64,000 bases of DNA, taken from positions 1,687,501 to 1,751,500 of the forward strand of contig JAEMWC010000034.1 of NCBI GenBank assembly GCA_016490735.1, written 5' to 3'. Below the pieces are notes generated by a model. That model saw only the letters and a program-made list of their open reading frames with translations, had not been told where the DNA came from and did not search any database. Of the stretch, positions 25,101 through 34,686 are shown piece by piece (positions within the stretch are counted from its first letter, which is position 1; each line of letters opens with the position of its first letter). The DNA is from Pachyseris speciosa. Its lineage: Eukaryota; Cnidaria; Anthozoa; Scleractinia; Pachyseridae. The position numbers and the translations under genes were made by a program.

Positions 25101-25837
25101 AAATTCGGTCCTCTCTCAGTTTCATCTAAGCCGCAAATTGAAAGGGTTATTGCCGAATGGTCAGTTTTTATTGATGTTTTAATCTCCGCTGAAATTATCT
25201 CATCTTGCAAACTGTCGCTTATAAGCCAAAAATCTAAACGCCTCTGAACAACCGGAGTTTTTTGGCGCCAAGTAAATCGTGATGTAGTGGGGTTCCTAAT
25301 ACGCCAAATATCAACCAGATTGAAATCGAGGTGCATGTCTTCAACTAATATTGCGGAGTCTTTCTTTCTGTTGTTTCCGCCCCGTCCATCTAAATCAGGG
25401 TCAAGTATGACGTTAAAATCGCCTCCGACGATAATTGGGTAATCCTCTTCTGTTCTAGCAGCTTTCAAAATTTCTGATATTTCTTTAAAAAAGGTACATT
25501 GTTCACTACATTTGTTTGGAGCGTAAATATTTAAAAGAAAGTATGGTGAATCCTGAATGGAAACCTCTAGGAAAACATAGCGACCTTGAGAATCAACCTT
25601 GATAGATCGTAGTTGAAAGTCTAAGTTATCCCTTACCAGTACAAGTACACCTCGACCATGGCTACTACCGTGTGAAAAGAACATGTTTCCTTTCCGCTGT
25701 TTTCTCCAGATATTTTCGACTTCTTGAGTACTGTAGGTTTCTTGCAGAAAACAAATATCGGCTCCAGAATTTAAAAGCCAGCTAAAAATTGCTTTCCGCT
25801 TTTCAAAAGTACGAATCCCTCGAGCATTTAGTGACAA
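22115..25837 (-). CDS. LINE ORF2p: AP endonuclease, reverse transcriptase, zf-RVT
   Basis: This protein nicks target DNA and copies the element RNA into the genome. The first ~230 residues form an APE-type endonuclease (start SLNARGIRTFEKRKAIFSWL, FLQETY, GGDFNV, ending KTDHSAI). The reverse transcriptase (about residues 450-760) shows NWRPISLVNVDAK, AIDFEKAFDSL, GVRQGDPLSPYLFI and the catalytic FADDM. The C terminus (about 1,110-1,130) has CAFC and HLLFSC, a zf-RVT-type Cys-His cluster. Length (~1,240 aa) is normal. The frame opens after a TAA at about 25,906 and has no ATG before the endonuclease; the first codon given is TTG. Translation may therefore depend on reinitiation after ORF1 or a non-AUG start. 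No inactivating change was seen. Confidence 0.92.
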   Translation of the reverse strand: MSLNARGIRTFEKRKAIFSWLLNSGADICFLQETYSTQEVENIWRKQRKGNMFFSHGSSHGRGVLVLVRDNLDFQLRSIKVDSQGRYVFLEVSIQDSPYFLLNIYAPNKCSEQCTFFKEISEILKAARTEEDYPIIVGGDFNVILDPDLDGRGGNNRKKDSAILVEDMHLDFNLVDIWRIRNPTTSRFTWRQKTPVVQRRLDFWLISDSLQDEIISAEIKTSIKTDHSAITLSICGLDETERGPNFWKFNSNLVNDSDYCELLTTEYVNWLEEFKEVQDKRVLWDLIKYKIRQRTITYSKGKARERRAKLQKVEDKLKECTEKCDIDPNSGNLEELECLQTEYDQLYDYITQGAIIRSRATWYEMGEKNNKYFLNLENSNKTKSSVRKILTTDGALTSDPKKIMNELELYYSNLYDGRNSADTQTISSFINDLTDVPFLAEEKRNVCEGILRYDECYNVLQTFQKNKSPGNDGLTVEFYLAFWPLLGKLVVDSLNYAFEYRELSNSQKQAVITLIEKKGKDKRLVKNWRPISLVNVDAKLASKTLAKRLEKVLPEVIHFNQNAFVKGRTIFDAVRTIDDVIEYARYKDIPGILVAIDFEKAFDSLNLNFLLRVLHAFNFGPSFIQWIRVLYNNASSCVMNNGFTTGPFALSRGVRQGDPLSPYLFIIALETLAIKIREDDGIKGITIRDEPVKLSLFADDMTCFIKDSSSYTNLFVTMKTFGESSGLKINNEKTEALALGNSRSLWEGFSDMPNLCNTIKILGVYFGYDAKQRDELNFRNTLKSLKKTINLWKWRGLSLLGRIQIIKTFAIPKFMFRASVLPISKDLIKEADSLFYYFIWNGKDKIKRNVMISEVEKGGLNMLDIDSMVRTRRVICIKKYLEDYKSPWKAFLNEILIPVGGKLILHCNFDTSKLKIYLPSFYKQCLDAWSEVNAKTPSSLHEIANEVIWNNKLLCINKKSVYPRDIADLGFLKICDLFSTKENLNPEKGFFIMGIINSMPASWRLTIKRATTAPVIDPLPDSPAILISNNLVPILDASSKQIYRLFLEKKETTPTAKVKLAAKYSNIDIDWKSVYSLSFRTTLEYKLREFQFKILNRIVFTNEKLFRFGMAESASCAFCQTEVESAEHLLFSCRVSSSFWKHVLSWLRDNNISVDNLREEDVIFGKFDIAEDFLLFNHILLLGKFYIYSRKYQNGIPSLQGFIARTRRIYNIELHIARKRDKLNNHFRKWEKLISVFTNK

Positions 25838-26233
25838 AAGGCTAAAATCAACGTTACTACGCCCTACTTCGCCAAAGGGAAAAACAACTTCATTAGGTGG
25901 GAAAAGTTAAGCGTCAGTTTGGCACCTTCAAACGTTAAAGAATATATCCTCATTAACGCACCAGAATAGCTTTGAAAAACATAGTAAAAGCAAAGCAGAA
26001 CATCTACAAAAGCAAAAACGAAAAAATTACATTTCAACGAAATACTGAAAAACACAAAACTTAAAAGAGCAGCAAGATAAATATCCTTAACGCTGCCCTT
26101 GAGAATGGAACTAATTAAGTAATTTGACATCTCTCCTAGAGAGCCTCCGCTGCATGGTTATAATATACAATAACCAAACGATAACACCTTACAGCCTTGC
26201 TATAACAAATAAAGGTCACAGATAATATAACCC

Positions 26234-27091
26234 TCACGCAGAAATGAACTTGCCATCAATAAAGAGTTTATCCGGTTCCGATTTACTAAAGGATACTTTT
26301 TGGCCCCTTTTTTTAGCTTCCTTTAATTTGGGCATCTGCTTGCGCCTTCTCTCTATGATTTCCTGAGGGAAGTCTTGCAAAATCATATACTCAGTGTCTT
26401 TCAATTCAAAACCAGCACGAAGCACTGTCTCGCGATCTTGGTAGCGTAAAAAACGGGCTAATATCGGCCTGGGCTTTCCACGAACGGATTTACCGATCCG
26501 ATGCACTCGCTGAAACTCCATATTTCTCTTTGGATCCCCAAAGCCAAGGACATCATGAAGAAACTCACACAAAACATCAATTGTGCCAACCGCATCTTTC
26601 CCCGCCGAAGCGCTGGCTTCGTTTTCCGGTATGCCAAAAAATTTCAGATTTTCTCTCCTGCTGTACGATTCGAGATAAAGGTGTTGCGTGTGCAAATATT
26701 CTATTTGCTTATCCTTGTCTTCTACCGTTCCGCGAAGCTCTTCAACTTCTTTGTTGAGATATGCAAGACTCCCATCCACACCTTTGATCGAACTTTCCAC
26801 AGCACGTGCGTCTTCTTTCATCTTGTCGATAGTTGATTCAACGTTCCCCAATCTGCTTGTTAAATCCTTCAACGTTGCCTCAATTGCATCGAGTTTCTCC
26901 AGTTTCTTAAGTTCCCCAAGAATTTTATCGAGTTTTTCGCTAACGTTACCGGCCATGTTTAAGGCTTGGAGAACCTCGTCTTCCTCGGCTAAACTCTTTG
27001 AACGCTTTTCCCGCGGAGAACTTGACCCAGACGAATCTGAATTGCTTCTCTCTGATATTGTACGTTTCAAAGAAGAAAGGATGGTTTCCAT
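26234..27091 (-). CDS. LINE ORF1p: coiled coil plus RRM-type RNA-binding protein
   Basis: An L1 ORF1p-like chaperone that should coat the element RNA in ribonucleoprotein particles. ATG is at 27,089-27,091, giving 285 residues. The N terminus is Ser- and charge-rich (ERSNSDSSGSSSPREKRSKS). Residues ~45-150 have the heptad pattern of a trimeric coiled coil (LDKILGELKKLEKLDAIEAT). Residues ~155-240 match the RRM of L1 ORF1p (SYSRRENLKFFGIPENEA, EFQRVHRIGK, RPILARFLRYQDRE). A basic C-terminal domain follows (IIERRRKQMPKLKEAKKRGQ). It is upstream of ORF2 on the same strand, separated by about 0.4 kb. Intact. Confidence 0.88.
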   Translation of the reverse strand: METILSSLKRTISERSNSDSSGSSSPREKRSKSLAEEDEVLQALNMAGNVSEKLDKILGELKKLEKLDAIEATLKDLTSRLGNVESTIDKMKEDARAVESSIKGVDGSLAYLNKEVEELRGTVEDKDKQIEYLHTQHLYLESYSRRENLKFFGIPENEASASAGKDAVGTIDVLCEFLHDVLGFGDPKRNMEFQRVHRIGKSVRGKPRPILARFLRYQDRETVLRAGFELKDTEYMILQDFPQEIIERRRKQMPKLKEAKKRGQKVSFSKSEPDKLFIDGKFISA

Positions 27092-27196
27092 ATACAAGAA
27101 ATGCAGGCTGCCAAAAAAATTAACTCAATAACCAGAGCGGAGCTCTCGAAAACACGTCTACTCGCTATACATGCCAGCCCCAGGAATAAAAGTATC

Positions 27197-27589
27197 GCCG
27201 ACTATCAGATATTGATTTTTGTAATCTTTTCTTGAGACTTTGCTAAGATTCAAAGACTTGGTTCAAGCTAATACGTATCACGGACGCCCTTCAACATTCA
27301 AAGTTAAGTTTTGGGAGCGATCGCCAGAAATGTGGGACGCGTCGGGAAACTGTAAAGCAGCTTGAGCTCCTCGATTCAACGTCCACCCTCCTAATATAAC
27401 TAGGGACTCTTGCAATTTCGTCATTTAGTACACCCATTTTAAAATCACTGGTGATCCCTGCAATCTGATTGGCTCTAACAGTGCAATTTATTCACGAATC
27501 GCACTAAGTCGCATCCAAAATGAAATAATACTAACCAATTAAATTTCGATTCATGGATAAATAAATATAACTATTGACAAAAACTGTGA
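27197..27589. other. No gene seen
   Basis: Non-coding flank of the LINE. No supported feature. Confidence 0.4.
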
Positions 27590-27745
27590 TTTCAAAATGG
27601 GTGGTAATTGAACTTTATGTCATGTAGTTTTGCTCTGAAATCATACGTGTGATTTCAAATCGAACTCTAGCTGCTCCCTAATCACGCGTATGATTTCAGA
27701 CCAAATTGTACTCCACTTAGTTCAATTACCATTATTAAAATGGGA
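27590..27745. mobile_element. Fold-back (palindromic) MITE-like repeat
   Basis: The left arm (GGTAATTGAACT ... TCTGAAATCATACG) at about 27,602-27,645 is repeated in inverse at about 27,688-27,732 (CGTATGATTTCAGA ... AGTTCAATTACC). About 40 bp of interior remain. Arms of about 45 bp with several mismatches make a strong hairpin. No protein is encoded. Confidence 0.6.
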
Positions 27746-28244
27746 AAGTTGGGGAACAGCCACAAATTCATAACACCTATCTATCCGACATATAATTAAA
27801 TCCTTACTTAATTGACTTTTATGGCGTAGGATTTGAAAAACAATGGGATCAGAAATTGCAAAAGTGTCAAATTTGTTATAAAGAGAAACTTGGTAAACTA
27901 TGAGTAAGGCTTTGACATTTTGTTAGCAAACCATATTCAAACCTGTACAAAATACAATTAACCAAGTACAGAATCACCGTTGAAGAAAAAGCTAGCTAGC
28001 AAAACACGAGCGATAATATTTGAAATATCGCTGTTTTTGTGCATGCCGCGAGCTATTGCAGACAAGATAATGTGTTTTGAGTTTGGGATCGTTATCTCCG
28101 ATCGCAAGGCACACCTCACTCAAAATTTCATTATCTTCGCGTCGTCACGGCAATTCTTTTAGATGGATTGATTGAATTTTCCCGTAGTTCAAATTTAAGC
28201 ATAATATATAAAAATATACAGTAGATCGATATATAACCGCACGC

Positions 28245-28248
<4 letters not shown>

Positions 28249-28326
<78 letters not shown>
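28249..28326. repeat. (CT)n microsatellite
   Basis: Uninterrupted CT dinucleotide run of about 78 bp. Confidence 0.95.
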
Positions 28327-28331
<5 letters not shown>

Positions 28332-28408
28332 CGTACTTTTGAAATGTTTTCCTCGGTTAATGGTGATGAATTAACACCGTTTCCCGAAAAAAATAATATT
28401 CAAGAAGT

Positions 28409-28468
28409 ATAGTATAGTATGGTATGGTATGGTATGGTATGGTATGGTATGGCATAGTATAGTATAAT
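28409..28468. repeat. (TATGG)n / (TATAG)n pentanucleotide tract
   Basis: About ten tandem units of GTATA or GTATG type, mixed, within 60 bp. Confidence 0.85.
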
Positions 28469-28695
28469 GAAGTTATTGGTTCCACACATGACTCTAGTCA
28501 TAGATTCTTCACTAGCCGATCTTGTTCCACAGAGCTACTGTTGGTACATCATGGTTGGTTCAAAGTTTTGGACAATCGTGGGGAAGGAGATGTCGTGTTT
28601 ATTGACTTTTTCCAAGCCATATACCCATTAAACTGCCATTAAAGATGGATTGAACACAAGTTTTCCTCGATCAATCGTTAAGATCAACGTGAACT

Positions 28696-29640
28696 TTAAG
28701 AACAGAATAGTAGGTTTTTGAAAGTGTCTCGAAATTCTTTGTTCATTACAGTGTAAATCATTGGGTTAATGGAAGAACTGGCTCCCACTGTAAACGTGGT
28801 CAAAACATAAACTGTTCTTGGAGCGTCAAGTTGGGGGTCAAACAAATCAATAAGTTCCAGGATATACAAAGGTAACCAGCACAGCTCAAATCCCACCAGT
28901 GTGGCGAAAAGCATCTTTGTGACGCGTGACTCGCGCGCAAAACTGAGCACCGCGATGTCGTTGTTCTCGCCCGGCACGACAGAATTCGCGACCTGAGCAC
29001 TGTGTAAGCGAATTGTTCTGAAAACATTAAAATAACAAAAGAACATGGCGAAGGATGGAATGACGATAAAGATTGCGTACACACAGTGGAGATAGATACG
29101 CGGGCCTCGCAAACGGGAATCTGGGTAGCAAATGGTTCTGTTTGGGTTGAAATCGAACCGATTTCCGCTGAGTAGGTATACTGGGAGAGGAACACTGGCC
29201 ATAAACCATGAAGTGATAATCATCAAAAAAACTGTCCTTTTCTTGAAGATTTTCTTGTACAAGGCATCCGACTTAACCATCTTGAAATAACGATTGACCG
29301 ATATCAGCATCAAGGTTTGTAAAGATGCTAGTCCTAGAATGTACATGCAAACGCCATGGAATTGACAAACGATGTCGCCGAACGGCCATCGTCCAGTGAC
29401 AATAGCGCCAAATGTTAACGGCTCTACAAGTAGTGCCATAAGGATGTCAGAGACCGCTAGAGAGACGATAAAATAGTTGTTGAGACTGCGATGAAGCAAT
29501 GGGTTTTTGTAGAAAGCGAGGCAAACAAGCACATTTCCAACCAAAGCTGTCAAAATCAGGAACGAGAAAAACACGCACTCAATGATGATTGTGCTTGTAT
29601 TTCTGTCTGCCAAGGTGCTGTGATTGTTAGCCGAAGTCAT
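28696..29640 (-). CDS. Class A (rhodopsin-like) GPCR, intact, intronless
   Basis: A 314-residue plasma-membrane receptor that should signal through heterotrimeric G proteins. The first ATG of the frame is at 29,638-29,640 (MTSANNHSTL). The N terminus has N-glycosylation sites (NHS, NTS). TM1 has GN, TM2 SLAVSD, and Trp-Pro-Phe then Cys precede TM3. The DRY box reads NRY, ECL2 has TICY with the disulfide Cys, TM6 is ELCWLPLY, and TM7 is SSSINPMIYTVMN with a Cys near the C terminus for possible palmitoylation. NRY and the overall layout recall melatonin-receptor-like or other orphan amine-like cnidarian GPCRs. The ligand cannot be inferred. It is clearly a different family from the receptors at 6.0 and 36.5 kb. 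No frameshift was seen. Confidence 0.9.
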   Translation of the reverse strand: MTSANNHSTLADRNTSTIIIECVFFSFLILTALVGNVLVCLAFYKNPLLHRSLNNYFIVSLAVSDILMALLVEPLTFGAIVTGRWPFGDIVCQFHGVCMYILGLASLQTLMLISVNRYFKMVKSDALYKKIFKKRTVFLMIITSWFMASVPLPVYLLSGNRFDFNPNRTICYPDSRLRGPRIYLHCVYAIFIVIPSFAMFFCYFNVFRTIRLHSAQVANSVVPGENNDIAVLSFARESRVTKMLFATLVGFELCWLPLYILELIDLFDPQLDAPRTVYVLTTFTVGASSSINPMIYTVMNKEFRDTFKNLLFCS

Positions 29641-29649
29641 CTTAACCAA

Positions 29650-32600
29650 TTCTGTCTTGTTTGTAATGCACTATCGATCTCCTCTGAGCCCTTAGTTAGC
29701 GTGCAAATTGTGTGGGTAGCGCGGCCAACTCTGCTTATTACAGTTTGATAAGGCAGGCCGCATACACCTGCCTACTCATGCATTTTCATTACTTTCATTG
29801 GAAGAAGAGTATGCCATTATTGCTGCTGTATTTGCATTTTAAGCTAAGTTATTATTTCATAATTGGGGTGAATAAGGAAAGATTAGGGTGTAGTGATGAT
29901 AAGTAGGATTCAGTATCCTAAGCTATCTCACAAGCTTGCCAAAAATACCAACAGATCGGTGGGTTATCAAACGAATTTGTATTACGAAAACGATAATTTG
30001 TATGTAAATTGAATACGTGTTAAATAATAACAACCTTCAAATAGGCCATAGGCCATTCAGTGATAATTCACCAAATTGAAAAACAATTAAAAATTTTCCT
30101 CTTCTCTCAAATCCTCTGTAGTATTTCGTTATTGGCTTTATTTTCTTAAAATCCTTGGAATAATATATAATAAGGCTTTAACCTTTATTTTGGCAGGTGC
30201 AACTTATAGAGACCACTTTCAAACAATATTGATCAAGCCTGTGGACAAAAGATAGCAATTTGCATTTCTGTATGCAGCGTCCAAAGCCGTTAAAAAAAAA
30301 TTATTTATTCGATTTGGGCAAAATTGGTTGACCATTCGGGCACTACAACAACGAAAAGATAATTTGTACTTCAATGTCTTAATTGATCTGTTTTGTTCCC
30401 ATATGGCCTAATATTCTAACTACGAAAGATGACTTGAATTCACGACAGCAATTTTGGTTTGCCTTTCATGGCGCTGGAAATCGTATTTCCGAGGACTAAC
30501 ATTTCAAAATTTCTCGGGAGAGCATGACCCCGGACCCCTCCCAGATGCCCCTGTATTCGGCAGTCGTTTATTCGAACCTCATTTCTATAAATCCTAGATC
30601 CGCCCCAGCAGTAGCATCGCCATAATTGAAAGGGAATATGTCAATAAGACAGCTCAAAATGGCATGTAAAGGTTCATTAACATTTGGAGCGCGGTAAAAT
30701 AATCCCTCCTCATACCTCGTCTAGTCTTAAGTGAGTGAATCTCATCTCTTTTTGTGTTTCGAATTTTTGAAATGTTTTCCTGGGGTTTTCCTCAGCTCGT
30801 AATTGTGCCCCATTTAACAGTTTCATTTAGGTTTACGCTTCTTAGAAATCTTTATAATCCAGGTGCACATGTCTAAATCTCCATGAACAATAGACCGAAA
30901 TCCTGAGGCTATGTAAAATATAGCTGCCCGTAGCTTCAACAAAAGTTATAACTGGTTTTTCGGTTACATTAAAGTCGATTTTCTTAGGATTATCAGAATG
31001 TATCACAAATAGCGAGGACCCTGCTTGCATCTGACATAACGCTCTGAATTGGCGTCTTGAGCCTCTTCATGCTGCTAAAGCTTTACTTCAGTTTCTTCAT
31101 CCAATTCTGTCATTTTGCTAGTGCAGATTGAAATTTAATAACCTGTAATTGAATTTCTGGCCATGGAAAGCCTAGCAAAGCAAGGACAAGCCGATCTAAA
31201 TCGCAGCTATAAAACGAGATGACCACAACGAGTTCACTCTTTACCATCCCGCTTGCTTTTTATTGCGTTTTTCCCGCCTTGTTTGGACCGTTCGGTGCAT
31301 CAATGAGTCACGTCTCTTCTCTCTGTAAACCAACATGCGGTGTGGAAAAACACCGTCAACATTTCAAAGAAACAAGCAAATTTATTTTCATTAATTCTGT
31401 TTTTTTTTTTATTATTAATATATATATTTTTTTTTCATCTTTGTTTTTCGACTTTTTCAGTTACATGCGTGTGTACAGGTAGCTAGGCCCCAGGTTGGAT
31501 TATCAGCTTGAGATTTCTATCGCGTGATAGCTGGTGAGGGCGCAGTCCGAATCAGCTATCACGCATAGAAATGGAAAGGAATAATCTAATTGTTTTAGTT
31601 TAAATCTATAACTATCTATCACAGAAAAGATATCGAGTAGCGTAGCGAATAAGAGAACGGCATTTGTGATAGAACGCTAGTACAGACACCTTCTGTAGCT
31701 AGCTCACTGGCTGTTCTCTCTGCAGGCAAAGGCTCATCAGATTACAATGACTCGTTTCGTTGATATTTTCTTGAATTAATTAACCATTTTCGTTCATAAA
31801 TTTTTCTTCTAGACTTTAAAAATTAATAGTGGTAGTTTCGTCAATAATTAAAAGTTTTAAGAAAGGTTGCACCAACTATTTTAAGACTGTGGGAAAGGCA
31901 TTTCAACGAGACGACTATGGATGTTTATATAAAAGCGGTGGCTAGAATAAATTTTCCCTTGGTGTTGTTTGTTTTGTTAGGCGAGATATCTGTAGGATTT
32001 CTGACTAATTTTCGGATAGTGAATGTGACGAGACCAATGAAATATTGGTTTTAAGCTTAACTTTCCAATCAGTGTCGATAATTGGCATTTTTTCTTCAAG
32101 GAAAATGATAAACCGGACAGAACAACTGCAATTAGGAACTTTAGTACCATTTGAATGTGTTTGCAATATTGTTGACGAAGTTTCTCCAGTGTTATGCTAA
32201 ACATGTTGACACATTTGGCGTCACTACGCCAAAGGGAAAACATGGCGCATAAATTCCTTCTTCTATATACTCTGCAGTTTGTGCCTCAACGTGATTAAGT
32301 CTTGGTTTTTGTTTTTATTTTGTTTTGTTTTTTTCATTTTTGTTTTTCTTTGCACTGTGTGTATAAGCATAGTACTGTGTTATTTCACACAAAGCATTTG
32401 AAATTTGAACTCGCTAACTGCCTCTTTAGGAAAAATGTCCAAATAGATAATTTGAAACCTGAGAAATGCTTTAAAAGGAGCACAAATTTATCGGAAGAAC
32501 GCCATAGCTATCACGTCACTATTATATTATCCAAGCTTTTCTTCTGTAGTAAGTCCATCTTTTTTGTTTATAAGAGGGGTGAAGTGGGAGTTTAACCAAT

Positions 32601-34320
32601 TCAACATTTTTACGATTTATAAAGTACTACACTTGATCTTTGCAATGGAAGTGAAAAATTGATTTTTTTTATTAGTTCATACCAATTTTCGTTTCTTTTC
32701 TTTTGTATCTTTATTGCTACAAATGTTTTTTTTTTCTCTTTTCTGTTTTACATAGAGTGAGTAATTTTTGAACTAACATTAATCAGGAGTTAAGACAAGA
32801 TCGATTTAATCCATTCGAGTAAAGCGATGTTGAAGAGCAAAGTCATCGAATTTTCATGTGTTTCACGATGTACGTATATATAAAAATTTAAACACTATTT
32901 TTTTTCTATTTAGACCAAACGCAAAGACAGGCAGCTCTAATTGAAGTTTGTTTTTCGCCAGTAAGTCTGACATCGTTATGGCATTAATTGTCATGCTATA
33001 TGAGAATGCAAAAAGACGTGGTAATTTTCTGCATATAATGGATTTTCTCGTAGAACGCAGTATCTTAAGTCATCTTACATCATCTTGAATAAAAAGCTAT
33101 CAACAATAAAGTTCTCGATACCCAAGTAGTTTGCTAGCAGCTTTATGACCACCATTTCTTTAAGCAATATACCACAAGTTTCTATGGTTTATGTAATGTT
33201 TAATAAATGAGCAGGAGTGTTTTATCAAGCCGAGCGTTTTAGGACTTGATAAAACACGAATTACGAATTTATACTGTACATCTATCCATTCGTACACTAT
33301 CTATCACTTACAGCGTCTCGTGGCAGAGGTTTCTCTCGGGGAAGTAAACAAGCCGACTACGCGAAATACAAGAGACGCGAACGACTTCGTACACACTAAA
33401 AGATTTGCCAGAACGAAACCTCTGCTAGCAGGGAAGTCTCAAGGTTACTCTCGAATCAAACGTTGACTGTGAGAAGTTGACTGTGGTATCGTAGCTCTCT
33501 CAACAATTGTCAACTGGGAAAGACGTTATTGCTTGCGTTTATTTAACAGTTATTCGTCAACGGCGAAATAGATATTGGCAAATATTTCCCAACTGTATTT
33601 GATGAGCCTGGAGCGAATAATAATTTTAGTAGAATTACTCGTATGATAATTAAAAACAAGCAAAAAAAACTATCGAAAAATGTCATTTTTACTCGGCCGA
33701 CGGTAGGCCGAGTCTAATCTGGGCTTCGTTCTTCTTTTTAGTCGAGTTTCATCCACAAAACTCACTTCCGGCGTTTCTGCGCAAGCGCAAGCTAAATTTA
33801 GCGGTACCTCTCGGAAGGCCCTGGTGACGGGGTTGCACAAAACAAGGCCGCCGAATGCCGCCATGTTAACATCACGTACGCTTAAGTGACGATTCACCAT
33901 GTGTTTACGAGGTGTGAACAACTAATATGTAGACAGAAGTGTCAATAGGATTGTTTGCAAGTTTAACAGCGAGACGAAAGGTTTTAACATAGCCACACTG
34001 AACTCCAGATGTTTTAGTCGTGCCCGTGGCTTCTACATACTAAACCTCTGTAATTTTGAGGGGTACATTTTGCTGAATAACTCAAGTACGGGATATCACA
34101 CACTCCTGAGACATTTAAAGGTAGTTTATTTACTATTTTTGTACAATATTTATTGACATTATTTTTGAATGATAAGCGATTATATTTTCAAATTGCGTGA
34201 CGTGAAATCCAACTATAGAACTGGCTGCAGAAACCTTACTCTCTTACGTATTTCAGCAAACAGTTTCACCCTGTTGAATATATTTTCTCCTCACATTTCA
34301 CCGAGATTCCAGTAAGGATT
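29650..34320. other. No gene recognised
   Basis: About 4.7 kb of AT-rich DNA. Open frames at 31,219-31,482, 31,977-32,243, 32,302-32,595 and 33,670-33,921 are short, low in complexity or without domains. T-runs lie at about 31,405, 31,431 and 32,725. It contains one clear hairpin (31,513-31,572). Nothing else could be supported. Confidence 0.45.
31513..31572. repeat. Inverted repeat (hairpin), 20-bp arms
   Basis: ATTTCTATCGCGTGATAGCTG and, inverted, CAGCTATCACGCATAGAAAT, with a spacer of about 19 bp. One base differs in arm length. It could be a transposon end pair or a fold-back element. It is not a bacterial-type terminator given the context. Confidence 0.6.
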
Positions 34321-34686
34321 ATGCCAAAAATCCTGAATTCTGTAATGTGCAAGCTAGCGGACTTATATGAGGAAACAAACTCCTGGGATCAAAAGCCTTT
34401 AATCATTCATTGTTTTTATGTGGTCATCGCTTTCTACTTAGTCGGTTTTCTATGCCGTCGTGGCTTAGGTCATCGTTCTCTGGACATCCATAACACAAGA
34501 AGTGTGGCGACTGTACTTGAAGAATGCGTTGTATTAGAGAAGGCAGTGCTACTATCTGCTCATGATGAACATGATGCAATAGTGAAAATAAAATATGGAA
34601 AGGAATTCAGATCTTGTTATTCTAACTTTGTCATAATATTACAACCGTGCAGGTGGATCAGTGAAGTAGCAAATTGCAATTTCTAA
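34321..34686 (+). CDS. Uncertain open frame, 121 codons
   Basis: ATG-initiated frame with one hydrophobic segment (CFYVVIAFYLVGFLC, about residues 33-47) that could be a membrane anchor. No domain, signal peptide or homologue was recognised. It ends just before a poly(T) tract at 34,732-34,759. It could be chance, an exon or a species-specific gene. I do not assign a function. Confidence 0.15.
   Translation: MPKILNSVMCKLADLYEETNSWDQKPLIIHCFYVVIAFYLVGFLCRRGLGHRSLDIHNTRSVATVLEECVVLEKAVLLSAHDEHDAIVKIKYGKEFRSCYSNFVIILQPCRWISEVANCNF

Larger units (their letters stand above)
21883..27181 (-). mobile_element. Full-length L1-type (L1/Tx1-like) non-LTR retrotransposon
   Basis: About 5.3 kb, read on the - strand. 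It has a short 5' UTR (27,181-27,092), ORF1, a gap of about 0.4 kb, ORF2, a 3' UTR with an (AC)n-rich stretch (about 21,967-22,012) and a short A-tail (T-run at 21,883-21,894). A perfect 15-bp target duplication (21,868-21,882 and 27,182-27,196) defines both ends. Both ORFs are open across all domains, so the copy is young and possibly still mobile. The endonuclease, reverse transcriptase and zf-RVT order with an RRM-type ORF1 places it in the L1 superclade. Confidence 0.9.

Noticed and set aside
25864..26130. 88-codon frame between ORF1 and ORF2 of the LINE
   Set aside because: It lies in the inter-ORF gap, is hydrophobic by T-rich composition and has no similarity to a known LINE ORF.
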